From: Gnetum montanum
Taxonomy: Eukaryota; Streptophyta; Gnetopsida; Gnetales; Gnetaceae
Reading direction: 5' to 3'
DNA: 64,000 nucleotides
Assembly (NCBI GenBank): GCA_015680685.1
Contig: MNCI01004895.1
Location: 392,927 to 456,926, forward strand
The notes under the pieces are model-generated. The model ran no database searches, was not told where the DNA came from, and saw nothing but the letters and a program-made list of their open reading frames with translations. Shown piece after piece: positions 10,265-20,639 of the stretch (positions are counted from its first letter, which is position 1; each line of letters begins with the position of its first letter). A program made the translations under genes and the position numbers.

Positions 10265-12510
10265 GTTTGCTATGCTATGCTACGCTACGTAGTGTATCAA
10301 ACGTAGCAACTGGCCTTAGTCACGAAACATTTCTTGATTTGTGAACTTTGCTTCCGTGAGACTTGCAAACTTGCTGATTCTACCCTTTAAGCTACCTTCT
10401 ATCTCTTCCACAGGATTGCTATAGTTCACTGCGCCTTGTAGCTCAGTGTAGCATAGCAGTAGACATTGTCCACCACTTCTTGATGGAAAGGAACTTTGTT
10501 GAAGAATTTGAAATTGAGCATGGGGAACTAGTGGTGAAGCTATTGCCATGCTACACTATGTCTCGTGCCGTGGTGTAGCATGGCACTTCATTCTGCAATT
10601 TTCTTATAAAGCTTGCTACGCTACATAGCAAGGTGTAGCGTAGCGTAGCAGACTTCATGACTTAGAAAACTTGCCAAATTGTTTTGTGCATCCAAAATGC
10701 TACTGCCAACTCCGCACACCGTTTTTGAACAGGCTGTCAGCTGGGCAAGCTACTTAGGTGGACAGGCAGGATGGCCCATAGAGCTTGTTTACACCTAAAG
10801 TAGAAAATTTGCTGAACTGGCTGGCCTAAACTCAAAGCATTCTTCTACGGAAGAACTGTCGTGGTGCTTGCATGAAGTGCAAGGCCTGGTGATGAAAGAA
10901 TGATTTTGAATTTTTTGGGGTATTTCACATAGCTTACAACGAAATAGTATGGTCACAAGTCTTGGACTGCTACTAGTGGCTTGCTAATTGGAACTGATGA
11001 GCTGGTGTTTGTTGGGCAAAGGGAGATCCAGGAAGTGCTGCTGATGGGGTTTGCTACTTATTAACCTTCCGCTTGCCAGTCTCTTTGCCAAAGCCAATTA
11101 CTAGAAAGCCAAATGCCAAGAATGCTAACTTTTGAAGCCAATCGCAAGCAAGGTGATTCTCAAAGACAACAGAGCCTAAAAACCTACCCTTTGAACATTG
11201 TTCGCTGGGGTATTTATAGAGCTAGATGTAGAAGAGAAATGTGGTTTGGATGCCACATGTCCTAGGTCCCACAAAGTGCAAATGTGAATGTGCCATGCTG
11301 CTATGTACTTATACACTGTAGTGTTATGCTAGGATGCTACACTTCAAATGTAACGCTGATCGTGAAACCTGCTGTGCTATGATCATACTATTCAAACTAC
11401 GTGTGCCAAAATCTAGGAAGCTACCATGTTTGTTATAAAGAATGCCAACAATAAATGCAAAGTGGAGCCTATGCTCCAGGACTACGTCTTTCCTACTCTT
11501 GTGAGTAGGGTCAAGCGTATGGAAAATTTTGGGGATAACTAGGGGGTGAAAAACAAAGTAAACTTACTGATCCTATCTATTGAAGAGATGTTGGGATAGG
11601 AACGATCATTTCCAACAAGTTCTGGAGCTAAGCGGAGATGACCTAATGCTTCTACACGAGTGTTATGCTACTTACATTGCCCAACGTGTCGGCGTACCAT
11701 AAATACTCACATGCTATGCTATGCTACACTACGTAGCGTAGCCACCAATCTTGAGAGAAATTTTTCCCAAAAGTCAAAAATACCTATTTGAGGCCTGGCT
11801 AGGCAAGTAACGTTTGCAATTGACAATCCTATCTTCCATGTTGAAAGGTCCTAGGACTTGTGGAGTTCATCCTTGGGATGCTTTCATGTTTTGTGTCCTT
11901 ACTACGTTGTGTAGTGTAACAACCAATGTGACATGTATTCTTGTTTGATCTTCAATGCTTTGCCGAGAAATTTTTCTTGGGATCCAACGGGCAAAGTGGG
12001 ACATGCAGTCATAGAGGTCAAGGAATGACCAAGTGTAATTCCTTTGTTAGAATCTACTTGGTAGAGGACCTTTGTGCTTTCTAACCCTGCTATGCTATGT
12101 AGCATAGCAAAGCATAGCACCAAGGTTAGCCCGAATCGTATCTCATTTTGCAAATATTCTATTATGGGATGTTGGTCATGTCTTGGCATTACTGCAGAAC
12201 AAGCATGTTTGATGGTTATGATGTGGGAAAATATGCTTACTCCATCATAGTAATCTGAGTAGGAGTATCGTCACAGTACATCCTTGCTATGTTGTGCTAC
12301 ACTGTGTAGTGTAGCATAGTGTAGCACTCAAATTGGGATGATTTCTGACAAATTTTCCACATTTTGCTACGTTGTGTTGCTCATGCATCAAGGATGAAGT
12401 GGGGTAGATATCCTGAAGGACTGAGTCATTGTCAATCTACATCTTTGGTGCCTGTTCAGTCTTCTCAAGGTCTGCTATGTTGTGTAGCATAGCGTAGTGT
12501 AGTAGGTCTC
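10265..12510. repeat. Series of GCTAYG/YRTAGC inverted repeats in the LTR
   Basis: At least six imperfect palindromes built from GCTATG/GCTACG on the left arm and CATAGC/CGTAGC on the right arm: near 10,268, 10,612, 11,712, 12,088, 12,284 and 12,473. An example is CTATGCTATGTAGCATAGCA at about 12,090. The right LTR has them at matching places (30,900, 31,086, 31,292, 31,491). They could form hairpins in DNA or in LTR transcripts. Confidence 0.75.
11211..11218 (-). promoter_or_regulatory. LTR TATA box, copy A, module 2
   Basis: Minus strand TATAAATA, in the same context as 30,397 in the right LTR (CTATAAATACC followed downstream by a TTCAA-rich segment). Conserved between LTRs, so the more likely ancestral promoter of the element. 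Confidence 0.6.
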
Positions 12511-13049
12511 ATAGTTAGAAAACTTTCCAAACTATTTAGTCCATCCTAAATACCTTTGAAAGCTCCTAACATGGTCCCTAGGTAGACCATCAGCCTAGTC
12601 AAGTGTCAAGCTAGGCAGGCTAGAGGGTGTTGCAAGCCTATCAACCTAGGAGATAGAAAATTTATCAGATTGTTCAATCTACTCCTAATGCCTTTTTTAT
12701 GAAAACTGGTCTCATGGCTGGGTGTTGCATTGACTATGCTGTAGAGGGCAGTAGGTAGACTCAGAAGTAACTTTGTAGGGATTAAGACTTCCAAGGTGCC
12801 ATGTCATCTGCATAGTCTAGTATGACACCATGCTCACAGAGATCCATGCCCAAATTTTGAGACTCTGCTGAATCATGAGAGTCCTGAAATTTATGGTATT
12901 TCAATGGCCCCTCTTTGTTGACATCTAGAGGATCTACTTGATAAACATTGACAAAGAATATGAAATGCCATGAAGAACAAGACACTAACATTTCTCTTCA
13001 ATGCCCGCTTGGATGATGCTTCGCTACATTTGAGGATGCCTAGAGGGTG

Positions 13050-14340
13050 ATGTAGGATAAGGGGGCAAGGGATGGATTTGAGGACACAAGTTCGGGGAAG
13101 AAATAAATGTAAAATGTAACACTTTGAAAAATTGTTGCCATAGCGTGATCCCTCATCAAAGTGCTTATGAGGGAGTTAGCATGCATGGGTGTCTTTCTTT
13201 TTTGGCCTTTTACCTCTCACCGGAGTGCTTAGAGATGGTCGGTTTACGGTTGAAGTGATTGTAAAGCAGCTACTGTGCCATTTTTTAGGCACTTGTCTCT
13301 TTTTTTTTCAGATATTTTTGCTCCTTTGTACTTTTGTGCTTTTTTCTTGCACACCCACATTCACTTGGAGACAACCTTGTCATCACCATAGGATAGGTGT
13401 TTCCTCCCCAGGATGAGCTATGTTACATCCATGTGGAGCTTTAACCTACCTATAAAGGCTTCCCATGGGACAAGTTGCATTACATCCGTCATGGACTTGA
13501 TGGTTGTGCATGTGAAAGGGCTTCATGCGCATTGGGAAAGCTTGTGAAGAGGGTATGAAAATTTGCAAGTATAGGGAAGGGAGATTAGGTTGGCTGAAAG
13601 GAGAGTAGGACATGCACTCTCAAGTAGCTAAGTGAATCAAAGTGGGTACGTCGGAGTAGCGTAGTGCCTTGCTCTCATGGTGAAACACAACTTTAAATAA
13701 TGACATCTTGGCTTTTATCCTAGAAACACAACAGAGAGAAAACCATAAAAAACAACCATGAAGTGAAGTGAGGGCAAAGTCCTGCTTGCTTAGGACACTG
13801 CCAGGGTAACAAGTGGTGTGTCTAACATGCATAATGTCCAAAGTAGGAAGGCCAGCACCTATTCTGGTAGCGGCAAGCTGAAAAGGTTATCACTAAAGAG
13901 GCTAGGAGCAGTGGTGATACAGGTGCTTAGGATTTTGTGCCCAATGAAAACATCATGTAGTCTAACTGAAAGGTGAGAAGCGTAAAAACTAAATGCCTTT
14001 TAGACTCGAACAATGGCAAGGGTTGGTGGATGGAAACCTTGTGGCTAGGCCACAATAGTGTTAGGACACTAGCAGCAGATGCTAATAGTAAGAGCTACTG
14101 CCAAGATGATTGGTTTTGGTAGCAGTAGCTTCGAAAGGTCAGCAAGATGTCAAACGACATCTCCAGAAGATCAACAAGATGCCAGGGGAAATGATGCTAC
14201 ATGTGTTCCAGAGGGTTTTTCCTTAATGTTGTGAACTACATTCTAGAACTGCAATGTCCCACCCTATGTTACCCAAGAAGTCTGAAACTATGCACACTCG
14301 CGTGTTTACAATGTCACATGTACGAGCTGGGAGGCATTGC
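13050..14340. other. Non-coding segment between LTR block and pol
   Basis: No supported coding sequence. It contains pyrimidine-rich runs on the plus strand near 13,190-13,350 (purine-rich on the minus strand, where a polypurine tract would be expected) and unremarkable AT-rich sequence. I could not identify the LTR boundary or the polypurine tract with confidence. Confidence 0.4.
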
Positions 14341-14345
14341 ATTGC

Positions 14346-14640
14346 GAACCTAGTTTAAGATCTTGGTAGACCATCAGATGTGCTAGTTTAAGGTCCTAGT
14401 AGACCGATGTACTAGTTTAAGGTTCTAGCATACCATTGTGCTAGTATAACATCATAGTAGATGGTTGTGCTAGTTTATCATTGTAGGGGATGGTGGATGG
14501 CCAGTTTAAGCTCACAGCGGACCAGTTTTACATCATAGCCCAAGGATGTGTTGTGCCAGTTTAAATTCATAGTGGACGTTCTATGCTAGTTTATAGTCAT
14601 AGTAGACTATCTGTGCCAGTTTTACGTCGTAGCGGATGTT
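14346..14640. repeat. Minisatellite 3' of integrase (TTTAAGGTCNTAG core)
   Basis: Seven or eight imperfect units of 30-45 bp with a core CTAGTTTAAGGTCNTAGTAGACC. The same core occurs at 18,240-18,555 on the other side of pol. Confidence 0.8.
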
Positions 14641-14659
14641 TTACTTACCTTTCTTTACA

Positions 14660-15740
14660 TCTAATGTAATCCTTTGCTTCAAATGTAGTATGGCTTGAGG
14701 TATAAGTGGTTAATGGGATTTGTGAACTCGTTGCCATCTATGTCAGCTAGTTTGAATGCCCCATTTTCATAGGCCTTCGTGACTATGAAAGGGCCTTCCT
14801 AGTTGGCTGAGAATTTGCTTATAGGCTCACAAACGGCCTTGAGGACTAGGTCTCCCTTTTTGATTGGCCATTGATGTAAGTTGCAGTGATGCTTCTGCCA
14901 TTATTTATCTTGGTACCATTCGATGCGAAAAAGTGTTCTACGGAGTCAAGATCAATGATCCTTGACTCATTATTTTGAGCCTCGTTCACCATGTTTGAAA
15001 GGATAATCCGAAGTGATGGAGCCTACAATTCAAGAGGTAACACTACTTTAGATCCGTACACAAGACTGTAGGGAGTTTTACCTATAGTAGTTCTTCATGT
15101 CGTACGGTAAGCCCACAACACGTAGAGTATTTGCTCATGCCATCACCTCTTGCTACTGCTAAGCATTCTTTTCAATAGGTTAATGATGACTTTGTTGGTT
15201 CCTCTTGCTTGGCCATTTTCCTAGGGATAGTATGGTGATGAAAAGGAGTGTTTGATGCCAAGATTTTCACAAAAGGTTTTTGTTTTTGTAGTACAAAATT
15301 GTGGCCCATTCTTCATCACAATAGTCATGGGAAGACCAAACTATGTTACTATGTTATCCAGAATGAAGTGGCAAACCTATTGAGATGTGGTCTTTCTAAG
15401 GGGAATAGCCTCTACCCACTTTGTGAAGTATTCGGTTGCAATAATAATGAAGTTATATCCTCATGAAGACTTAGGTGTGATGGGTCCTATGATATCTAGT
15501 TTCCAACATTGGAAGGGTCATGATCTACGTGGTATGCAATTTAGTGGATGACACATGTATAAGATTCTCATGTTGTTGACATACATCACATGTTCTAACT
15601 TTGGTAAGGAAATCATGCTCTATGCAAGGCTAGTAGTAGCCTAAGCATATGATTTTTGCTGCCTTAGCCCTAGGAGCTATGTGTCCTCCCCATAATCCCT
15701 CACGAACTTGTTCAACAATCTTTTGTGCTTCTTTGCTACT
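14660..15740 (-). pseudogene. Integrase domain, copy B
   Basis: Minus strand: an HHCC-type zinc finger region (GGHIAPRAKAAKII, then CDVCQQH), then the core IIGPITP and FIIIATEYFTKWVEAIPL, then FGLPMTIVMKNGPQFC, YYP-stop-ENGQARGTNKVI and YGSKVVLPLEL. In an active enzyme the second Asp is in a DNG motif and the Glu follows ANGQ; here they read KNG and ARG, so at least two of the catalytic D, D, E are lost. Several TAG stops (for example in YYP-Q-ENGQ) break the frame. Would insert cDNA into the genome; not functional here. Confidence 0.75.
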
Positions 15741-16019
15741 AATGCAAGCTAGCAATATCCCATCATAAGAGTATTTGCATAAGGTATTATCTCCTACGAG
15801 GACATATTGCCTAGCTCATTTTCATATTGCATCTTTTTGAGTAGATGTCAAACCGTGTGGGGGCTCACCATGTTGGAGGTATGCTTTAATGTTATCATAC
15901 CATTCTTGAGTATGCGTTGTACTCATAGATGCGATGTGTGTCACTTGAGTAACAGGATCAATGCATTTTATTATCGAAGCAGGCAAGGTAGAAAACATGT
16001 GTAATGGAATATTTAATGC

Positions 16020-16430
16020 TAATGTGGCTAATGCATCAGCTACAGTGTTTTCATTTCAATGCACGTGTTGAATGTCTAAAGTTGCAAACTGCTTTAGAAG
16101 ATTTTTGGCTAAATCGCAATAAGGATGCAAATGTGGAGCTTTGTAAGCATAGACCTCAATGATCTAGTTGATAACTAGTTGTGAATCACCCTGAATTGCT
16201 AAGTGTTGGATCCTTAGCTCTTAAGCTGCTAGAAGGCCCCTAAGGAGTCCTTCATACTCGACTACGTTGTTCATGCAAAGGAATGTAAAATGATATGCAA
16301 AGGGTCGAATTTCCCCAGAGGGAAATGTAAGGATAGCAGCAGTGCTACCACCTTGTGTAGTTGAGGCACTATCAAAATGTAAACTAGCCTTGAAATCCGA
16401 TGGTACAGGATTGATGCTATAAACATGCTC
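16020..16430 (-). pseudogene. Second (archaeal-type) RNase H domain, copy B
   Basis: In frame after the first RNase H: LHFDSASTTQGGSTAAIL, IRPFAYHFTFLCMNNVVEYE, GLLRGLL, stop TAA, then AIQGDSQLVIN and NENTVADALA. The four acidic residues expected of RNase H (FDSAS, EYEG, GDSQ, ADAL) are all visible. A second RNase H of this type downstream of the RT-linked one is a hallmark of the Tat lineage of plant gypsy elements. One TAA, one TAG and one TGA interrupt it. Confidence 0.75.
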
Positions 16431-16439
16431 ATCTGGGAA

Positions 16440-16850
16440 CTTGGGTTCTATTATTGCTTGGTCATCAATGGGTGAAGTTGTAAGCTATGTAGTTATTGCT
16501 TGACCCTTTGTGAATGATTGTGCCACATAATGTAAGTCGAACTCCATAGTTATGGCCTTCCATTGGGCTATTCTACTACTCTTGTATAAGTTGTTTGTAA
16601 TAGCCCAAAGTATGTTGCTTTTGAATATAATGTTAACTTTATTGTGAAACAAGTAATGTCTCCACTTTTTAAGTGTGAACACTAGGGCAAGACAGTTTTT
16701 CTCTACCTTGTTGTACTTTGCTTCGTAAGCTATCAATGCATAACTTAAGTAGTAGACTAGGATTTCAGAGCCGTCATCTCTCTTTTGACATAGCAGTGTA
16801 GCAATAGATGTGTCTGAGGTGGTGAGATAGATGTAGAAAGGCCTATCCCT
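16440..16850 (-). pseudogene. RT-linked RNase H domain, copy B
   Basis: Minus strand reads FYIYLTTSDTSIATLLCQK, then VYYLSYALIAYEAKYNKVEK, CLALVFTLKKWRHYLF and WKAITMEFDLHYV. This is the gypsy RNase H with YxxxEK-like connection and the LVF..KKWRHYL segment that follows it. The usual first Asp is not clear. Continuous with the RT upstream apart from stops at 16,850 and near 16,485, and in frame with the second RNase H. Confidence 0.75.
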
Positions 16851-17964
16851 CTATGGTGGATAAATAGTTGGAAGATGCAAAAGCTCTTTCTTTAGGTTAT
16901 CAAAGACTTCTTGGCATTGATTTATCCACTCGAAGTTAACTCCCTTCTTAAGAAGGTGTTGCATCCGGTGTAGTTTGTCTATCAACCTAGCGATAAACCT
17001 TCTTATGAACTGTACCCCACCATGCAACCCATGCAGCTCCTTAAGGTTTGTAGGTGATGCTAAGTTAACGATAGCCTTAACTTTATCGTGGTCCACACAT
17101 ATCCTTGTTTCCAACACTACAAAGCCTAACATGCATCTAGTCTTTACTTCGCAAATACATTTTCTAGGGTTGAGGCATAGGTCATGCCTATGACAATGTT
17201 GAAGGACTTCATTTAGATCTTTGGGATGATCAGCAGCTTCCTTAGACTTAACTGCTATGTCATCAACATAATTGTTTAATCTTTCCAAGAGGTAATCGCT
17301 AAAGATATATGTCATTGCTCGTTGATACATTGCTCTAGCATTTTTCAGCCCAAAGGACATCATTATGTAACAAAAAGTTCCCCAAGGGGTCATAAAGGTA
17401 GTTGCTAATTGATGCTTTAGGTTTATACAGATCTGATTATAGCCTAAGAACCCATCCATAAAGGAAAATAAGGCATGACCAGTTGTGGTATCTATAAGTT
17501 GATCGATACTAGGCAATGGGAAGTCATCCTTAATTGTCATCTTATTCAAATCCCAAAAGTCTATACAAATTCATATACTTCCAGTCTTCTTGGTAGGACT
17601 ACAATGTTTGAGACCCAATCCAAGTAATCAACTGCCCGAATGAAATCAACTTGATATATTTTGGTAATTTCATCATGTATGGCTAAGGCGATTTCTAGTT
17701 TGATTTTGTGAGCTTTTGCTTAACTGCCTTGACATGTGGACTTAGGATAATATTGTGTTGTATGAGCGATGGGTCTAGGCCCGGCATGTCTTCGTATGAC
17801 CATGCAAACACTTTGACATTGTCATTAAGGACTTTCGAGATGTTTTTTTGCACTTGTAGCTCTAGTAGGGAGCTAACTTTCAATGTTTTTGCCTCACATC
17901 TAGTTGTGGTTACAGGGATTTCAATGAGAGGGTCCTCAATCACATCCCTAGCCTCTAATTCCAA
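16851..17964 (-). pseudogene. Reverse transcriptase domain, copy B
   Basis: N-terminal part at 17,964-17,695 contains VFAWSYEDMPGLDPSLIQH and KQKLTKSN, characteristic of Tat/Athila RT. The palm at 17,549-16,851 is open for 232 codons: DDFPLPSIDQLID, FSFMDGFLGYNQI, FGLKNARAMYQRAMTYIF, the catalytic YVDD (YVDDIAVKSKEAADH) and LNPRKC. Between the two parts the frame is broken near 17,560-17,690. Copies element RNA to DNA in the particle; broken here, but the palm with all visible motifs is the best preserved coding segment of the element. Confidence 0.88.
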
Positions 17965-18119
17965 GGCCTGGACTAGGTGTTTGGGCTAGTCTAGGGGTGT
18001 TTCTAAGGATGTGACATAAGTGTCACATGAGGATGGTTCGAAGTCTACTGATTCTAGATTTAGGCATCTTGTAAATTTGTCGTAGGGACCCGTCAAGGTC
18101 AAAGGCAAATGAAGATCAC

Positions 18120-18240
18120 CATGCATACCCATTTTTTCAATTCAACCTACCACAATAAGCAAATAGACCAAGTCAAGTGATACCTATTTGAGACAATAGC
18201 ATGTCATGAATATATGCAAAGCAATGATTCAAAAAAAGTT
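18120..18240. other. Start of pol reading region, copy B
   Basis: Unassigned sequence between RT and the minisatellite at 18,240; no motif recognised. Confidence 0.25.
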
Positions 18241-18555
18241 GCCAATTTAAGGTCTTAGTGGACCACAACTATGCAAAATTCATAAGTGGAAATTGCCAAT
18301 TTAAGGTCTTGGCGGACCATCACTAAGTTTAAAATGTAAAAGAAATGCTAACATTTCCAGTTTAAGATCATAGTGGACCATAACCGTGTAACGTTGTGAT
18401 TCAGGATTGCCAGTTTAAGGTCTTAATGGACCGTAACCATGTAATGTTGTAATTTGGAATTGCTAGTTTAAGGTCTTAGCAGACTACCAGTAGGTTTAAA
18501 ATGTAAAGGAGATGTTAAGATTGCCATTTTAAGGTCATAGTGGACTGTGACCATG
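18240..18555. repeat. Minisatellite 5' of RT (TTTAAGGTCNTAG core)
   Basis: Five or six imperfect units of 50-60 bp with the core GCCAGTTTAAGGTCTTAGTG, spaced by ATGTAAAA or GTAATGTTG sequences. The core matches the array at 14,346-14,640, so pol is bracketed by related repeats. Confidence 0.85.
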
Positions 18556-18770
18556 AAAAATCGTGAAAAAAAATGAACAATTTTAATGCCTCTATGTGGT
18601 ACATTGTACCTACATGCTATGCTATAGTAGGCTCATGTTACAGTATAAGGGACAGGGATGTCCCCTACTATACTATAGTAGATAGGGGCACCACGTGTCA
18701 TGCGTGGGATGTGGAACGTTCTACGTTACATGTGGGAGATGAAATTAATAGGTGTTTTGACCCCATAGGC

Positions 18771-18778
18771 TATAAATA
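18771..18778 (+). promoter_or_regulatory. TATA box of the antisense gene, copy B
   Basis: TATAAATA followed by GGGGG, a canonical plant TATA context, about 150 bp upstream of the first possible start codon (18,922). The position matches TATAAAGA at 73 in copy A. It points away from pol, so the two units would be transcribed in opposite directions. Confidence 0.6.
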
Positions 18779-18921
18779 GGGGGTTACCCCATGGTAATCT
18801 AGTTACTTTCACTAACACTTATACCCTGCACCTAGAGCATAGCACGATTGAACTAAGAAATAGTGTAGCATTCATAGTGTAGCAGTTGATACAATCGATA
18901 CACCTAAATTTGTGAGCAGGC

Positions 18922-19020
18922 AATGGTGCAGAAAAGTGAGCGCAGGCATCAAGGGCTTGTGAACCTAGATGAAGGCGGGTGTACCCTGCAACATCTTCCC
19001 AAGGTGCACATTAAGGAATA
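18922..19020 (+). CDS. First exon reading frame of antisense gene, copy B
   Basis: An ATG at 18,922 opens 32 codons (MVQKSERRHQGLVNLDEGG and on) before TAG at 19,018, 24 bases before the donor GTAAGT at 19,042. It may be a leader peptide, or the frame may have run into the next exon before the stop arose. Copy A lacks an obvious equivalent frame, so coding status is doubtful. Confidence 0.25.
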
Positions 19021-20093
19021 GTAGGAGGCTCCATCTGCTCGGTAAGTCGCTACGCTACCCTTATTTTTGTCATGTAGTTTATAAAGTTAGATTTCCATTG
19101 TAGTTAGTGTCTTGGTTACTACGATTGCCACTATTGCTACGCTACGACTATTGTTACTGCTTTTAGTTTCCATTTTGGCTGCTACGCCGTGGCTATCGCA
19201 ACTTTGGCCATAGCGACCATAGCAGTCACTATGCTATGGTTGTGCATGGCACCGCCCCAACGACCATTATCAGGAATGGCCATTACGCTACCATAGGGGT
19301 TTGGGGGTTTCTAGGTTGCATAGCTCATGCTCAATGTAGCGTACCACACTTCGAAGGGATTTTTTATTTGTAAAGTTTTGGGGCAACGTAGCACATGCCC
19401 GGTGTAGCGTAGAATGTGCAAAGGGGGAGTTTATTTTGTTTGTGTTTTACCTAGCTATGTTTTATGTGGTGGGATAGGGTCAGGACAATGGGAACACTCC
19501 ATGTATTTTTCCAAAGCCATGTTGTTTTGACATTGTGACTGTTACTGTGTTATGTTTCAGTTCTTGTTACGCTACACTGCTATAGTGCCATGGTTGCCAT
19601 GCTACTATGCTAGCAGACCTACTATGCTGTTGGGACTGTTACTCTGCTATGCTTGTTAGTATTTTACTTGCTATGTTGTCATGCTTGTCATATGGCTATA
19701 TGTCATATTTTTTATGCTGTCACACTTGTTATATTGTTGCATGTCATACTTGCCACTTTGCTAAGCTACATGGGGTGCAGTCGTCCTGTTATGCTCTGCA
19801 TAACGTGGCCATTACCGATGTGCAAAGTCTGGCTATTACGCTATGTTGTACAAGGCATGCCTGCTACGGTGCACTACATGGGGCATAGTTGTTATGCTAT
19901 GCAGGGTGTACCTGCAATGCTATGCTACACGTAATGCCTTGCTACACTACATGTCGTATTTGGTTTTCTGTTATCATGCCTGTGTGTTATTGTTTCATGC
20001 CTAAGGGAAAATTTGTATAGCAAGGGTTATGCTACACTACTTGGATATTGTCGCTTGAATGTTGCACTAATGCTTTCTTGTTGTGTTATGTAG

Positions 20094-20543
20094 GGTCATG
20101 TTAAAACTCGTCCTAATTGTGCTTGAGTTGGTAGGAGTCCTGTGTTGCCTTAGTGAACCCATGGCCAACATCCCTCCTCCCCATGCACAGGTAGGGCATT
20201 AGGCGGTCTGGTTCCAGGAGGGTGCATAGGACTTCCTAGAGTTCCTCCTTTGCCATTTCAATGTGATAATATGTTCACACTTATCGGCTAAAATAGCCAT
20301 TGTACTTACTAAAACATTGTTGTCCGAAGTAAACCAGGGCATTTTGAAGCTCATGGCTAATGGGTCGATTGAGGGTGAAGGGGCAAAAGGCTCAAACCGA
20401 TACCCAAGGGGCTTGAGGTGCTTAAGTTGGATTTGGGACATTCCTAGATTTAAATGTTATCACCAATACAACACATAATTTATTGCCCATCACATGGGCA
20501 CCTACTTTTAGAACCCACCTAGAACCGTTTATTGTGTTGATGG
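20094..20543 (+). pseudogene. HAD phosphatase-like exon, copy B (degraded)
   Basis: Aligns residue by residue with 890-1338: LVLIVLELVGVLC against LIILDIRGILC, VWFQEGA-stop-DFLEFLLCHF against VWFRIGAWDFLQFLLDHF, then VIICSHL against VIVWSSL. The motif I Asp is replaced by Glu, the motif II Ser is displaced, and stops replace a Gln and a Trp. The exon then reads GLRCLSWIWDIPRFKCYHQY, conserved with copy A, and ends at donor GTGAGT. Clearly a dead copy; useful because it shows the exon limits. Confidence 0.6.
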
Positions 20544-20639
20544 GTGAGTCCTATGAAGATGTTTTAAAATGTGTTGTATCATTTGTCTTGCACTAGACAA
20601 AATTCTTACTGTATTTTGCATGTTGCCATGTTTTATATT

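Larger units (their letters stand above)
1..13050 (-). mobile_element. Tat/Ogre-type Ty3-gypsy retrotransposon, copy A (incomplete)
   Basis: The minus strand reads, right to left, an LTR-like block (about 13,050-9,240), a gag region, a retropepsin-like region and then a plus-strand gene; reverse transcriptase and integrase should follow beyond position 1. Assignment to Tat/Ogre rests on the close match, region by region, to copy B, which retains RT, two RNase H domains and integrase. The coding regions carry many stops and frameshifts, so the copy is dead as an autonomous element. Boundaries of the LTR are approximate: I could not find a convincing primer binding site or the terminal dinucleotides. 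Confidence 0.7.
9240..13050 (-). repeat. LTR-like block shared by copies A and B
   Basis: Aligns with 29,754-32,090 over most of its length (for example CTATCTATTGAAGAGATG at about 11,575 and 30,755, and CTGAATCATGAGAGTCCT at about 12,870 and 32,050). The minus strand carries TATA boxes and no coding sequence is evident. It sits between integrase of copy B and gag of copy A, where one would expect two LTRs if the elements were independent. Exact ends were not determined; homology to the right LTR stops only because the latter is truncated at 32,090. Confidence 0.65.

Noticed and set aside
14346-14640. Regularly spaced repeats that might suggest a CRISPR array.
   Set aside because: Units are imperfect and of varying length, with no constant repeat and unique spacers, in a plant retrotransposon context.
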